A DNA stretch of 64,000 nt from Portibacter marinus (GCF_021533195.1 NZ_JAJNKB010000006.1:1-64000), one strand, 5' to 3'; counted from the stretch's first letter, positions 1-8,964 are shown. Notes: generated by a model from the sequence alone, not told the origin. A program made the numbers and translations.

Positions 1-740
1 TATACATATAGCGAAATCTTCCAGACCGACTCTCTAAAATCCAGCATTCCCAGGTGTTCTCGGAAATGAAGAGCGAATGTTCCCTTCGGGTGAAGTCCGA
101 CAGGGCTTCAAATGAGCGAACCGCGAAAGCGGATGGGCGGCGATGTTATTCCATTTCTGACCAACATGTATACATATAGCGAAATCTTCCAGACCGACTC
201 TCTAAAATCCAGCATTCCCGGGTGTTCTCGGAAATGAAGAGCGAATGTTCCCTTTGGGTGAAGTCCGACAGGACTTCAAATGAGCGAACCGCGAAAGCGG
301 ATGGGCGGCGATGTTATTCCATTTCTGACCAACATCTATACATATAGCGAAATCTTCCAGACCGACTCTCTAAAATCCAGCATTCCCGGGTGTTCTCGGA
401 AATGAAGAGCGAATGTTCCCTTCGGGTGAAGTCCGACAGGGCTTCAAATGAGCGAACCGCGAAAGCGGATGGGCGGCCATGGAATTCAATTTCTGACCAA
501 CATCTATACATATAGCGAAATCTTCCAGACCGACTCTCTAAAATCCAGCATTCCCAGGTGTTCTCGGAAATGAAGAGCGAATGTTCCCTTCGGGTGAAGT
601 CCGACAGGGCTTCAAATGAGCGAACCGCGAAAGCGGATGGGCGGCCATGTTATTCCATTTCTGACCAACATGTATACATATAGCGAAATCTTCCAGACCG
701 ACTCTCTAAAATCCAGCATTCCCGGGTGTTCTCGGAAATG
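1..740. repeat. 168-bp tandem repeat array, four full units plus a partial fifth
   Basis: Units begin at 1, 169, 337, 505 and 673, an exact 168-bp period, each opening with TATACATATAGCG. The fifth unit is cut at about 740, where the sequence runs on into asnS. Each unit contains a copy of the last 35 bases of asnS (34-68, 202-236, 370-404, 538-572), so the stop codon and last codons of that gene recur in every unit. Units differ by only a few substitutions. The window starts exactly at a unit boundary, so the array probably continues to the left. Each unit also carries three adjacent small inverted repeats. The short open frame on the minus strand inside the array (314-511) is not a credible gene. 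Confidence 0.95.
82..132 (+). other. Cluster of three small hairpins, repeated in each 168-bp unit
   Basis: In unit 1 three inverted repeats sit almost end to end: CCCTTCGGG (82-90), TGAAGTCC/GGGCTTCA around GACA (91-110) and CCGC-GAAA-GCGG (121-132). The same cluster recurs at +168, +336 and +504. On the plus strand the third has a GNRA-type loop and the first a UUCG-like loop. Unit 2 has GGACTTCA, which turns a wobble pair into a Watson-Crick pair. Whether the cluster is transcribed is unknown. Confidence 0.6.
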
Positions 741-749
741 GAATAACAT
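647..749. repeat. 15-bp perfect inverted repeat bracketing the asnS stop codon
   Basis: ATGTTATTCCATTTC at 647-661 and GAAATGGAATAACAT at 735-749 are exact reverse complements. The right arm is asnS coding sequence (the V-I-P-F codons); the left arm is in repeat unit 4. In asnS mRNA the arms could pair and hold the stop codon (706-708) in a loop of about 73 nt. Confidence 0.75.
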
Positions 750-2139
750 CCCTAATATTACCCATCCCCGTTAAAAACAATATCATTCTCGAAAACCCCA
801 GCCCATAACCCGCATGTGGACAAGTTCCAAACCTTCTGGTATCTAAGTACCAATTCATTTCTTCTACAGGTATATCATTTGCCTCCATTTTGCTCTTCAA
901 TACCTCATATCGCTCTTCTCTCACTGATCCTCCCACTATTTCTCCAATTCCCGGAAATAAAATGTCCATAGCCGCAACCGTCTTTTCATCTTCATTAAGC
1001 CTCATGTAAAAGGCCTTAATGGAAGCTGGATAATCTGTTAATATCACCGGCTTTTTAAAGTGTTTTTCGACTAAATACCGCTCATGTTCAGACTGCAAAT
1101 CTGCACCCCATTCATCAATGATAAACTGAAATTTCTTTTTCTTATTTGGCTTAGAATTCTTCAAAATTTGAATGGCTTCAGTGTATGTGAGCCTTACAAA
1201 ATCATGATCTAAACAAAATTGTAACTTTTCTCTTAGTGTCATCGAAGATCGATCAGCTTGAGGCTTTGACTTCTCTTCATCCAAAAGGCGCTTCTCTAAA
1301 AACTCTAAATCCTCTTCGCAGTTCTGAATGACATAGTCAATGATGAATTTGAGCATCTCCTCAGCCAGATCCATGTTTTCCTTCAGTCCTGCAAAGGCAA
1401 TTTCGGGTTCTACCATCCAGAATTCAGCCAAGTGACGAGATGTATTGGAATTTTCAGCTCTAAAGGTTGGACCAAATGTATAGACATCCGAGAAAGCTAA
1501 TGCCCCCAGCTCTGCTTCTAATTGACCTGATACTGTTAAATTGGTTTCTTTGGCAAAAAAATCCTTGCGATAATCTATGGAACCGTCTTCTTTTCTTGGT
1601 GGATTTGATGGATCGATCGTGGTGACCCTAAACATTTCACCTGCACCTTCGGCATCAGAACCCGTAATGATAGGAGAATGTAAGTACAAAAATCCTTGAT
1701 CGTTGAAAAACTTATGAATGGCAAATGCAGCAGCATGTCTAATCCTAAATACTGCTCCGAAAGTATTGGTTCTGAATCTAAGATGAGAAATCTCTCTTAA
1801 GAACTCCATACTATGTTTTTTGGGCTGCAAAGGATACTTTTCGGGATCTGCCTCACCGTAAATGGTGATCTCAGTAGCATGGATTTCCACACTTTGTCCC
1901 CGACCCTTTGATTCTACTAATTGACCAATAACACCAATTGCAGCTCCTACATTGATTTTTCTTCTGAGCGTTTCTTCAAAATCATCTAACCCGGCTACGG
2001 CTTGAATGGTTTTGATGGTCGAACCATCATTAATGGCTATAAACTGATTGTTTCGAAATGATCTGACCCAACCCTTTACACAAACTGACTTTCCGATTTC
2101 TCCGGAGGATAGTAAGGTTTTAATTTTAGTACGCTCCAT
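706..2139 (-). CDS. asnS: Asparagine--tRNA ligase
   Basis: Class II aminoacyl-tRNA synthetase that charges tRNA-Asn in the cytoplasm. The 477-residue product starts with the OB-fold anticodon-binding domain ([15 protein letters not shown], near residues 17-31). It carries the asparaginyl class II motif 2 ([16 protein letters not shown]) and ends with motif 3 ([13 protein letters not shown]) and the family's usual tail [17 protein letters not shown]. Length is normal. It lies 38 bp downstream of the MarR gene and may share its transcript. Its last 35 bases form the start of the fifth unit of the tandem array, so the gene appears intact while its 3' end has been copied repeatedly downstream. 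The identity is secure. Confidence 0.97.
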   Translation of the reverse strand: MERTKIKTLLSSGEIGKSVCVKGWVRSFRNNQFIAINDGSTIKTIQAVAGLDDFEETLRRKINVGAAIGVIGQLVESKGRGQSVEIHATEITIYGEADPEKYPLQPKKHSMEFLREISHLRFRTNTFGAVFRIRHAAAFAIHKFFNDQGFLYLHSPIITGSDAEGAGEMFRVTTIDPSNPPRKEDGSIDYRKDFFAKETNLTVSGQLEAELGALAFSDVYTFGPTFRAENSNTSRHLAEFWMVEPEIAFAGLKENMDLAEEMLKFIIDYVIQNCEEDLEFLEKRLLDEEKSKPQADRSSMTLREKLQFCLDHDFVRLTYTEAIQILKNSKPNKKKKFQFIIDEWGADLQSEHERYLVEKHFKKPVILTDYPASIKAFYMRLNEDEKTVAAMDILFPGIGEIVGGSVREERYEVLKSKMEANDIPVEEMNWYLDTRRFGTCPHAGYGLGFSRMILFLTGMGNIRDVIPFPRTPGNAGF

Positions 2140-2177
2140 ATTGTTTTTTTATGAAGCCGCGAAGTTACTAAAAATGT

Positions 2178-2633
2178 CTAACCTCTCAACTTATCAATCA
2201 ACTCATTCGCCTTTATAGCTTCACTTTCAGATATGTTTTTAGCTATTCTTTCATCGGAGACCTTGGCAATCTCAGGATTCAATTTTTCTAAGAGTTCAAG
2301 CCCTTTCTCTGTGATGGTAATGTCCATTTTTCTTCGGTTTGATGGACAAATACTTCGATGTGCTAAATCTTTAGAAACTAAGCGGTCCAACAATCTGGTC
2401 AAGTCCGATTTTTTGTGGATCATGACTTTTTTAATGTCTCTGGGAGAGAGTGGATTTGGCGATGACCCCTTAAGTATCCGTAGGATATTGTATTGAGGAA
2501 TGGTAATTTTATGTTTAGAGACCGCAAATTTGATAGGCTTCTCTAGCCAGTTAAAGGTGTACATCAAATTCAAAACGAGCTTGTGGTGCTCTGAATTGAA
2601 TTTGCTTTGTTTTATTTCTTCTTCTAGTTTCAT
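2178..2633 (-). CDS. MarR-family transcriptional regulator
   Basis: A 151-residue winged-helix regulator. The central part has a MarR-type recognition region (ITIPQYNILRILKG, then HKKSDLTRLLDRLVSKDLAHR) followed by the wing (NRRKMDITITEKG) and a C-terminal dimerisation helix. MarR proteins bind palindromic operators as dimers and usually repress neighbouring genes. The gene is directly downstream of the yceI-like gene on the same strand, whose promoter carries a perfect 17-bp palindrome, so control of that gene is a reasonable inference. A weak stem-loop lies between the two genes. The ligand cannot be told from sequence. Confidence 0.9.
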   Translation of the reverse strand: MKLEEEIKQSKFNSEHHKLVLNLMYTFNWLEKPIKFAVSKHKITIPQYNILRILKGSSPNPLSPRDIKKVMIHKKSDLTRLLDRLVSKDLAHRSICPSNRRKMDITITEKGLELLEKLNPEIAKVSDERIAKNISESEAIKANELIDKLRG

Positions 2634-2648
2634 ATGGATATAAAAGAA

Positions 2649-2684
2649 TTAGAGCCGGATCAAAAAAAAATGCTCCAGCTCTAA
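2649..2684 (-). terminator. Stem-loop between yceI and marR
   Basis: TTAGAGCCGGA (2649-2659) pairs with TCCAGCTCTAA (2674-2684) with one mismatch. On the minus strand the loop contains a run of nine T and the stem is followed by TTCTTTTAT. It may act as a weak or partial terminator after the yceI-like gene. Confidence 0.45.
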
Positions 2685-2693
2685 ATTCAATTT

Positions 2694-3284
2694 TTATTCT
2701 GCTACGATCATAACATCTAAGTCAAATTCATCATAGATTGTTTTATCTCCTAAACCGGAGAAGAAAGATCCTGATCCGTATCTGACATCATATTTAGTTC
2801 GGTCGATTTCTAATTTAGCAGTGGCTACTTTAGCGCCATTTTCTTCTTTTACATTTGCGTAAAAATCAATAGGTTCGGTTTTGCCTTTAATGGTAAGGTC
2901 TCCGTAAACTTTATAGTCTCCGGGAGTTCCTTTAGGAGCTACTTTAGTAATAACAAACTTGGCAGTCGGATATTTATCTACTGCAAAGAAGTCTTCTGAT
3001 TTTAAATGACCTTCTAATTTTCCTTTCCACTCACCTTCGAGGTCTGTTGCCACAAGGGTAGGCATGTTAACAACGAAACTACCACCAGATAATGCGCCAT
3101 CAGTAAACTCAAGGTTACCATCTTGTAGTTCAACTGTTCCTTCGTGTTGACCAGTAACTTTGTAAGCTTTCCAGTTAATTTCACTTTTTGTTACATCAGC
3201 TGTATAGTTTTCTATCACAACGTTTCTAAATGAGAATGCAACTATCGTAAAAGTTGCAAGCATCAATAAAATTCCTTTTTTCAT
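2694..3284 (-). CDS. YceI-family lipid-binding-like secreted protein
   Basis: Starting at the ATG at 3284 gives 196 residues with a clean signal peptide (MKKGILLMLATFTIVAFSF); an upstream ATG at 3308 would add eight residues and fits less well. The mature part is a YceI domain (beta-barrel that binds isoprenoid-like lipids in characterised members): SEINWKAYKVTGQHEG, then DLEGEWKGKLEGHLKSEDFF and KYPTAKFVI, the usual landmarks. Probably periplasmic. It is the first gene of a minus-strand run with marR. A TATGTTTG promoter element and an overlapping palindrome lie upstream, so it is likely repressed by the MarR protein. The physiological role is unknown. Confidence 0.9.
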   Translation of the reverse strand: MKKGILLMLATFTIVAFSFRNVVIENYTADVTKSEINWKAYKVTGQHEGTVELQDGNLEFTDGALSGGSFVVNMPTLVATDLEGEWKGKLEGHLKSEDFFAVDKYPTAKFVITKVAPKGTPGDYKVYGDLTIKGKTEPIDFYANVKEENGAKVATAKLEIDRTKYDVRYGSGSFFSGLGDKTIYDEFDLDVMIVAE

Positions 3285-3338
3285 TTTAAATATTTTTGTT
3301 TTTGTCAATGTTTGAGTTATTCATGATGAACAACAGCA

Positions 3339-3346
3339 CAAACATA
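3339..3346 (-). promoter_or_regulatory. Predicted -7 promoter element of yceI-marR
   Basis: On the minus strand this reads TATGTTTG, a full match to the Bacteroidota -7 consensus TAnnTTTG. The predicted start would fall near 3333, leaving a leader of about 48 nt before the ATG at 3284. The palindrome at 3363-3379 covers the expected -33 region. Confidence 0.6.
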
Positions 3347-3362
3347 ATTTGTTTTTATCAAT

Positions 3363-3379
3363 ATTTGTTGTCAACAAAT
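3363..3379. promoter_or_regulatory. 17-bp palindromic operator, probable MarR site
   Basis: ATTTGTTG-T-CAACAAAT is a perfect inverted repeat with a one-base centre. It lies 16 bp upstream of the predicted -7 element of the yceI-like gene, where a bound dimer would block the polymerase. Size and symmetry suit a MarR dimer, and the marR gene is in the same transcription unit, so autoregulation is likely. Confidence 0.65.
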
Positions 3380-3553
3380 GTTGTTATTTAGAAAAATGTA
3401 TCCGCGCCGACATTCACATTAGCATCTAATCATCTAACACATAACCATGTTTTGTAAATCATGAAAAGCGGGTGATGGTGGATTCACCTTTATTGATTTA
3501 ATAATTTAGGCTTTTAAATTTATATCTTAGTTCCTCAGAATAAGTCCATACCA

Positions 3554-5275
3554 ATGATTAGAGCAGTGCTTTTTATTTTTTTAATTCTCCCATTTAGTGT
3601 TTGGGCGCAAGAACCAGAAACGCTAGTCTTAGAAAATGCCCGATATCTGGATTTGAATTCAGGAACGTTTAAAAATGGACACCTATTCATTCGGTATGGC
3701 ATTATTCAAAATATTTCTGAAAACAAATTTGTACACGACAATGCTATAGTCATAGATGCTTCAGAATACTATATCATTCCTGGACTTTTTGATTCCCATA
3801 TACACTTATTTCAGTCTGGAGCTATCTATACCCGTCCCGATGCCATTGACCTGACAGCATTTAAACCTTATGAAAAAGAAAGATCGTTTCTTAGAGAAAA
3901 TGCTGGTGACCTATTGAAAAGATATTTGCGATTAGGCATTACCAGCGTCATTGATATAGGAGGTCCCATGGCCAATTATTCCATCAGGGAGGAATTCAAA
4001 GATGATCCAGATTATCCCAATTTATTTTTGACAGGCCCATTAGTTTCTACTTACCAGCCTCCAGCCTATGACATAGAAGACTCTCCCATCATAAAAGTCA
4101 ACAATGAGGAGGAGGCCCGGGAGCTTGTAAGAAGACAAATACCATATGAGCCCGACTTTATAAAGGTTTGGGGGATTGCATTGCCGGGAATTTCTTCTGA
4201 AGAGCTTCTTGGCATTATGAAGGCTACTGTTGATGAAAGTAGGAAAAATGACTTCAAAGTTTTTATGCATGCCACACAACTAAATACGGCCAAACTTGCA
4301 GTCAAGGCTGGAGCAGACGTCTTGGTGCATAGTGCAGCAGATGCTGAAGGCATGATTGATGAAGAATTTGTCCAAATGATTGTTGACAGCAATGTCGTCT
4401 ACATACCCACACTGGTCGTTGGCCCTAATTATTCCAGGACGCTTTCAGGTCATTTTAAACCTACCAAAACAGATTTTGAGGTTTCTAACCCATTTATTTT
4501 GGGCGAAATTTTCGACTCTGAACACCTACCGGCTCAAGACAAATTTCAGCGCTGGAAAGACAACTATCCTATGGTTTTAGAACGTCAGGAATACATCGAT
4601 AGTACAACGAAAGTCAATTTCAATCTATTAACCAAATATCACACCACGATAGCTACAGGGACAGATGCAGGCAACATTGGCACACTACACGCCAGCTCTT
4701 ATTATGATGAAATAGATGCAATGCAAGAGGCCGGATTGTCTAATTTGCAAATGCTCAGGTCTTCAACGATTAATGGTGCAATAGCCGTTGGCAAAGAAGA
4801 AACTTTAGGTTCCATCCAGATCGGCAAAGTCGCAGATTTGGTTCTCCTCAATAGTAATCCATTAGAAAATCTTGAAAATTTAAAAGACATCGAAATGGTC
4901 GTTAAAAGCGGTAAGGTGCATCAGGCATCGCAAATTCTGGAAGTTACGCCAGCAATATTGGCACAGCAACAGCTCAATGCATATAATGCCGGAGATATCG
5001 ATGCCTTTTTGGAGCCGTACAGCAATGATATTGAAATCTATAATTTTCCTGACGACTTAAGGACTAAGGGCAAAGAAGAAATGAGAGAAGGTTATGCTTC
5101 TTTCTTTAAAAACAATCCTGATCTACATTGTGAATTGGTCAATAGAATTGTCAATGGAAATACCGTTATCGACCATGAGCGCATTACAGGTGTGCAAGGA
5201 TCTGGGCCATTCACCGCGATTGCTATCTATAAAATAGAAGAAGATAAGATCGCCAAAGTGTATTTTGTGCGATAA
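3554..5275 (+). CDS. Secreted amidohydrolase with C-terminal SnoaL-like domain
   Basis: A 573-residue protein with a signal peptide (MIRAVLFIFLILPFSVWAQ). The main part is a metal-dependent amidohydrolase of the imidazolonepropionase-like group: HxH metal ligands at H82/H84 (GLFDSHIHLF), further candidate ligands in FKVFMHATQ and DVLVHSAAD, and the catalytic Asp in TGTDAGN. After the usual C-terminal beta sandwich (GKVADLVLLNSNPLENLENL) it carries about 110 more residues (LNAYNAGDIDAFLEPYSNDI onward) that look like a SnoaL/NTF2-like domain. The fusion is continuous with no frame problem. The substrate is unknown; periplasmic action is inferred. It stands alone, convergent with the xylose operon. 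Confidence 0.85.
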   Translation: MIRAVLFIFLILPFSVWAQEPETLVLENARYLDLNSGTFKNGHLFIRYGIIQNISENKFVHDNAIVIDASEYYIIPGLFDSHIHLFQSGAIYTRPDAIDLTAFKPYEKERSFLRENAGDLLKRYLRLGITSVIDIGGPMANYSIREEFKDDPDYPNLFLTGPLVSTYQPPAYDIEDSPIIKVNNEEEARELVRRQIPYEPDFIKVWGIALPGISSEELLGIMKATVDESRKNDFKVFMHATQLNTAKLAVKAGADVLVHSAADAEGMIDEEFVQMIVDSNVVYIPTLVVGPNYSRTLSGHFKPTKTDFEVSNPFILGEIFDSEHLPAQDKFQRWKDNYPMVLERQEYIDSTTKVNFNLLTKYHTTIATGTDAGNIGTLHASSYYDEIDAMQEAGLSNLQMLRSSTINGAIAVGKEETLGSIQIGKVADLVLLNSNPLENLENLKDIEMVVKSGKVHQASQILEVTPAILAQQQLNAYNAGDIDAFLEPYSNDIEIYNFPDDLRTKGKEEMREGYASFFKNNPDLHCELVNRIVNGNTVIDHERITGVQGSGPFTAIAIYKIEEDKIAKVYFVR

Positions 5276-5288
5276 CGGTTGCTCAAAA

Positions 5289-5333
5289 AAAGCCCTTCAC
5301 AATACTTTGCAGAAAAATAGAAAGAAGGGCTTT
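5289..5333. terminator. Bidirectional terminator between the amidohydrolase gene and xylA
   Basis: AAAGCCCTTC (5289-5298) and GAAGGGCTTT (5324-5333) form a perfect 10-bp stem between two convergent genes. A-runs on the left and T-rich sequence on the right suit termination from both sides. It is followed by three copies of the octamer TTAACTCT. Confidence 0.8.
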
Positions 5334-5353
5334 AACTCTTTAACTCTTTAACT

Positions 5354-6664
5354 CTAAATATACATATTTATAATCCGCTCGTACAGCTCCTGCTGACCAC
5401 TAATCTGATCCGGCTCACCATTCTGAATTGCAAAATCTCTCAGCTCTTCAAAACCAATTTCACCATTCTCAAATCGTTCTCCTACACCACTATCATATGA
5501 ACTATATCTCTTCTTTCTCAGTGACTTATAATCTGAATTCTTTAGTATATTTTCAGCAATTAGCGCCGCTCTTGCAAAATTATCCATTCCACTAATGTGG
5601 GCAATAAACATATCTTCCATGTCTGTTGAATTCCTTCGCACTTTAGCATCAAAATTAATCCCTCCTGTCAATGGTTCGGATTCCAACAGGACCAACATTG
5701 CTTGAGTAAGCTCCATCAAATCAACCGGAAATTGATCCGTATCCCAGCCATTTTGATAATCTCCCCTATTGGCGTCAATGCTTCCCAACGCTCCTGCATC
5801 TGCGGCCACTTGCAGCTCATGCTCGAAAGTATGTGAAGCGAGCGTAGCATGGTTGACCTCAATGTTCAATTTGAAGTCATCCAGCAAGTCATGTTCCTGA
5901 AGAAACTGGATACATGTTGCTGCATCAAAATCATATTGATGTTTCGACGGTTCCATAGGCTTAGGTTCGATTAGAAAAGTGCCTTCGAAACCATTCTCCC
6001 GACCATAATCACGGGCTTTCTTAAGAAAAGTGGCCATATGCTCTTTCTCGCGTTTCATATCTGTGTTAAGCAGACTCATATAGCCTTCTCGCCCACCCCA
6101 GAAAACATAGTTTTGACCACCCAATTTAATCGTGGCATCTATGGAGTTCTTCACCTGAACCGCACCTCGTGCCAAAACGGCAAAATCCGGATTGGTAGAT
6201 GCCCCATTCATGTATCGCGAGTGTGAGAACAAATTAGCTGTTCCCCATAATAGTTTAATTCCGGTTCCTTCCTGTTTACGAAGTGCATAGTCCGTAATAA
6301 ATTTCATCCTTTTCTCATACTCCGCAATGGTATCTCCTTCATCTATCAAATCAACATCATGAAAGCAATAATAAGGTATGCCTAACTTTCCAATGAATTC
6401 AAAGGCTGCATCCATTTTATCTGTTGCGCGTTTGTATGCGTCATCGCTTTTGTTCCATTCTAAATTTCTGGTTCCCGGTCCGAATGGGTCTGCACCTGTA
6501 CCACAGAAGCTATGCCAATAGGCTACGGCAAATTTAAAGTACTCTTTCATGCTTTTGCCCCGAATATTCTTACTTGGATCATAGTGGGTATAAGCCATGG
6601 GATTCTTCGAAGTTTTGCCCTCAAAAGTGATTTTTCCAATCTGAGGAAAATACGTCTTGCTCAT
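5354..6664 (-). CDS. xylA: Xylose isomerase
   Basis: Converts D-xylose to D-xylulose in the cytoplasm. The 436-residue product has the family's catalytic His ([11 protein letters not shown]102), the metal- and substrate-binding region [23 protein letters not shown], and the metal ligands in [19 protein letters not shown]. Length is that of the longer (class II) xylose isomerases. It is the last gene of the regulator-xylB-xylA operon; its ATG overlaps the xylB stop by one base (TAATG), so the two are translationally coupled. A strong terminator follows. Confidence 0.97.
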   Translation of the reverse strand: MSKTYFPQIGKITFEGKTSKNPMAYTHYDPSKNIRGKSMKEYFKFAVAYWHSFCGTGADPFGPGTRNLEWNKSDDAYKRATDKMDAAFEFIGKLGIPYYCFHDVDLIDEGDTIAEYEKRMKFITDYALRKQEGTGIKLLWGTANLFSHSRYMNGASTNPDFAVLARGAVQVKNSIDATIKLGGQNYVFWGGREGYMSLLNTDMKREKEHMATFLKKARDYGRENGFEGTFLIEPKPMEPSKHQYDFDAATCIQFLQEHDLLDDFKLNIEVNHATLASHTFEHELQVAADAGALGSIDANRGDYQNGWDTDQFPVDLMELTQAMLVLLESEPLTGGINFDAKVRRNSTDMEDMFIAHISGMDNFARAALIAENILKNSDYKSLRKKRYSSYDSGVGERFENGEIGFEELRDFAIQNGEPDQISGQQELYERIINMYI

Positions 6665-8145
6665 TAGATGTTATTTTTAAGTTTATTTGTCAATTTATCT
6701 TTCCATTCCTTGTAAATGTCGAGGTAGGAAGAACGAGAAGTGGGTTGATAAGTTTTTTCTCTTTGCAGATTCGAAAACGCCTGTTTCTGATCCAACACTC
6801 TTCCTCCGATCAGTGCCCCTCTGGCTGCACCGATAGCACCATCTGTATTGTATAATTCTATAGGAATTACCATCAGGTCAGATACAGTTTGGGCAAAAAG
6901 GTCACTTAAAAACATGTTAGCCCGACCTGCTCTTATGGTCGTCAATTCTATATTGTTTTCTTTAAATGCTTCCATACCATAAGCAAATGCAAATGCGATT
7001 CCTTCTTGTACAGCTCTGGCAATATGTGCTCTGCTGTGGATATTGTAATTTAATCCTTCTATGCTGGCTTCTATGTTTTTGTTGCCCAACATTCTTTCTG
7101 CTCCATTGCCAAAAGGGAAAAAGAATAAACCCTCTGACCCGGCATCTAGAGACTCCGCTTCATTATTCATTTCTTCATAATCCTTAAAGCCAAAATTTCT
7201 TTTGACCCATGCATTGGAAATTCCTACACCATTGATGCACAATAAGACACCAATTCTTTGTTGATCTGTTGAGTAATTAACATGAGCAAAGCTGTTCACT
7301 CTTTGGCGTTCGTCTACAAATAAAGCGTCTACGACTCCATAGACCACACCTGAGGTTCCGGCAGTAGCCGCGATTTCACCAGGCTCCATGACGTTAAGCG
7401 ATAAAGCATTGTTGGGTTGGTCTCCAGCTTTATAAGTTATTTTGACTTCTGGGTTAAGTCCTAGCTCATGCGCTATTTCATCAGAGATGACAGCATGTTC
7501 TGAAAAACTGGGATAATATTCAGGAATAAGGTCATGGTCAAATCCAAATTGCTTCATGATTTGATTGCTAACTTCCTGGTGTTCGAAATCCCAAAATACA
7601 CCTTCTGATAATCCACTTATGGTCGTGGAAATTTTTCCCGAGAGCTTCATAGCTATGTAATCACCGGGAAGCATGATTTTATGGATTTGCTTATAAATTT
7701 CAGGTTCGTTTTCTTTTACCCATTTTAGTTTGGATGCCGTAAAGTTGCCAGGGCTATTTAATAAACAACCCAGACAAAAGGTCGAACCGATCTCTTTAAA
7801 TGCTTGATCACCTATTTCAACCGCCCTACTGTCACACCATATAATGGAAGGTCTCAATACCTGCTGTTTTTCATTGACACATACCAAACCATGCATTTGA
7901 TAGGAGATGCCTATGTGTGTGACATTAGCGAGTATTCCCTTTTCTTTTCCTACCTCTTCCAGACCTTTTAAATAAGCTTCCCACCACATTTCAGGATCTT
8001 GCTCGGCCCAAGATTTCTTTTCGGTGATCATGGACATTTCTGTTTTAGGATACTGCGCAGTTGCCCTTAACTTGCCTGAGTCCACCTCCACAACAGCCAC
8101 TTTTACTGAAGAGCTTCCTACGTCTATTCCAAGTGCGTACTTCAT
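6664..8145 (-). CDS. xylB: Xylulokinase
   Basis: FGGY-family sugar kinase of 493 residues that phosphorylates D-xylulose to xylulose 5-phosphate, feeding the pentose phosphate pathway. Seen: the N-terminal ATPase-fold phosphate loop [15 protein letters not shown], the conserved [10 protein letters not shown], the [13 protein letters not shown] segment containing the catalytic Asp region, and the second phosphate-binding part [10 protein letters not shown]. The start overlaps the upstream regulator stop by four bases (ATGA) and the stop overlaps xylA by one base. The pairing with xylose isomerase makes xylulose the most likely substrate. Confidence 0.95.
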   Translation of the reverse strand: MKYALGIDVGSSSVKVAVVEVDSGKLRATAQYPKTEMSMITEKKSWAEQDPEMWWEAYLKGLEEVGKEKGILANVTHIGISYQMHGLVCVNEKQQVLRPSIIWCDSRAVEIGDQAFKEIGSTFCLGCLLNSPGNFTASKLKWVKENEPEIYKQIHKIMLPGDYIAMKLSGKISTTISGLSEGVFWDFEHQEVSNQIMKQFGFDHDLIPEYYPSFSEHAVISDEIAHELGLNPEVKITYKAGDQPNNALSLNVMEPGEIAATAGTSGVVYGVVDALFVDERQRVNSFAHVNYSTDQQRIGVLLCINGVGISNAWVKRNFGFKDYEEMNNEAESLDAGSEGLFFFPFGNGAERMLGNKNIEASIEGLNYNIHSRAHIARAVQEGIAFAFAYGMEAFKENNIELTTIRAGRANMFLSDLFAQTVSDLMVIPIELYNTDGAIGAARGALIGGRVLDQKQAFSNLQREKTYQPTSRSSYLDIYKEWKDKLTNKLKNNI

Positions 8146-8831
8146 TTTAGTTTTGATTGATCAAATTGATAAAGTTTGGGAGCTCTATGTGGAGCCGAGT
8201 CATCTACCTTCCCTGTTTCTTTCAAGATTTTTAGATTAGCAATTTTCCTTCTAAAATTTCTGGTGTCCTGTTTTTCTCCCAGTATGGCTTCGTAGAGTTT
8301 TTGCATTTGGGTCAATGTAAATTCTTCGGGTAGCAAGTTGTTTCCAATCGGTTTGATATCAAGATCCATTTGTAATTGACGAATGGCCGCCTCTACAAGC
8401 TCATTGTGATCAAAAATCAAACAAGGAACTCGATCTACTGCAAACCATTGTACCTTCTTTGCTCCGTTTCCAATCTTTAATTCATACTTGCCCGGGCTGA
8501 TCAGCGCATAATACCCTATCGTGATGATTCTTCTGTAGTCTACTCTTTCACATGCACCGAAGGCTCCAAATTGATCGACAAAAATATCTTCGATCCCTGT
8601 TAGTCGCTTTAGCACTTCGTATGGCATGCTTTCCAGGTCAATGTTTTTGTGAACAAAATCTCCAGGTAACGCCCATTCTCCATCTTTGGGTCCGCCATGA
8701 TGTTGAATCAATAACACTTTCAACTGATCATCTTCAAATCCAAGGATGACACAGTCAACGGACAAGGAGGGAATTAGATTTTCCTCCGGGGAGGGATTGA
8801 TGAGAGTTTGAGAAAAGGGGTGGAATGTCAT
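8142..8831 (-). CDS. Nudix-type (NrtR-family) sugar-responsive regulator of xylose operon
   Basis: A 229-residue protein with an N-terminal Nudix-like domain (about residues 22-150) and a C-terminal winged helix (LLPEEFTLTQMQKLYEAILG onward) of the NrtR type. The Nudix box (57-80, GDFVHKN...YEVLKRLTGI) lacks the REUxEE glutamates needed for hydrolysis, so it should sense rather than cleave a ligand. NrtR-type repressors control pentose operons in Bacteroidota, for example AraR. It is the first gene of the operon, overlapping xylB by four bases, and two palindromes sharing the core GTCATnATGAC lie at and upstream of its start. Autoregulation with xylose or a xylose metabolite as inducer is inferred. 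Confidence 0.88.
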   Translation of the reverse strand: MTFHPFSQTLINPSPEENLIPSLSVDCVILGFEDDQLKVLLIQHHGGPKDGEWALPGDFVHKNIDLESMPYEVLKRLTGIEDIFVDQFGAFGACERVDYRRIITIGYYALISPGKYELKIGNGAKKVQWFAVDRVPCLIFDHNELVEAAIRQLQMDLDIKPIGNNLLPEEFTLTQMQKLYEAILGEKQDTRNFRRKIANLKILKETGKVDDSAPHRAPKLYQFDQSKLK

Positions 8832-8837
8832 AATGAC
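8827..8837. promoter_or_regulatory. Short palindrome over the regulator start codon
   Basis: GTCATAATGAC is a perfect 11-bp inverted repeat overlapping the ATG of the Nudix-type regulator (8829-8831). It shares its core with the larger palindrome 14 bp upstream and may be a second, weaker operator. Part of the match is fixed by the start codon, so chance is possible. Confidence 0.4.
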
Positions 8838-8850
8838 TCTAAGATAACAA

Positions 8851-8871
8851 ATATTGTCATTATGACAATAT
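8851..8871. promoter_or_regulatory. 21-bp perfect palindrome, probable operator of xylose operon
   Basis: ATATTGTCAT-T-ATGACAATAT reads the same on both strands apart from the centre base. It lies 20 bp upstream of the first gene of the regulator-xylB-xylA operon. The size and position fit binding of the NrtR-type repressor encoded by that gene. Confidence 0.7.
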
Positions 8872-8964
8872 AGGTGGGTAATAAATATTTAAATAAAATG
8901 CTAACTAGATTGTTGCATGTTCACTATAAGTCCCAGAAGCGCAATCATAAGCCCGATGTCTCCT

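Noticed and set aside
314-511. Open frame of 65 codons on the minus strand inside the repeat array
   Set aside because: It is made of repeat sequence, has no recognisable family or start signal, and varies with the repeat units; more likely a by-product of the 168-bp period being divisible by three.
1-740. CRISPR array
   Set aside because: The 168-bp units are contiguous with no unique spacers, and no cas genes are present.
5332-5357. Three copies of the octamer TTAACTCT as a regulatory repeat
   Set aside because: It lies just after a terminator between convergent genes; most simply replication slippage.
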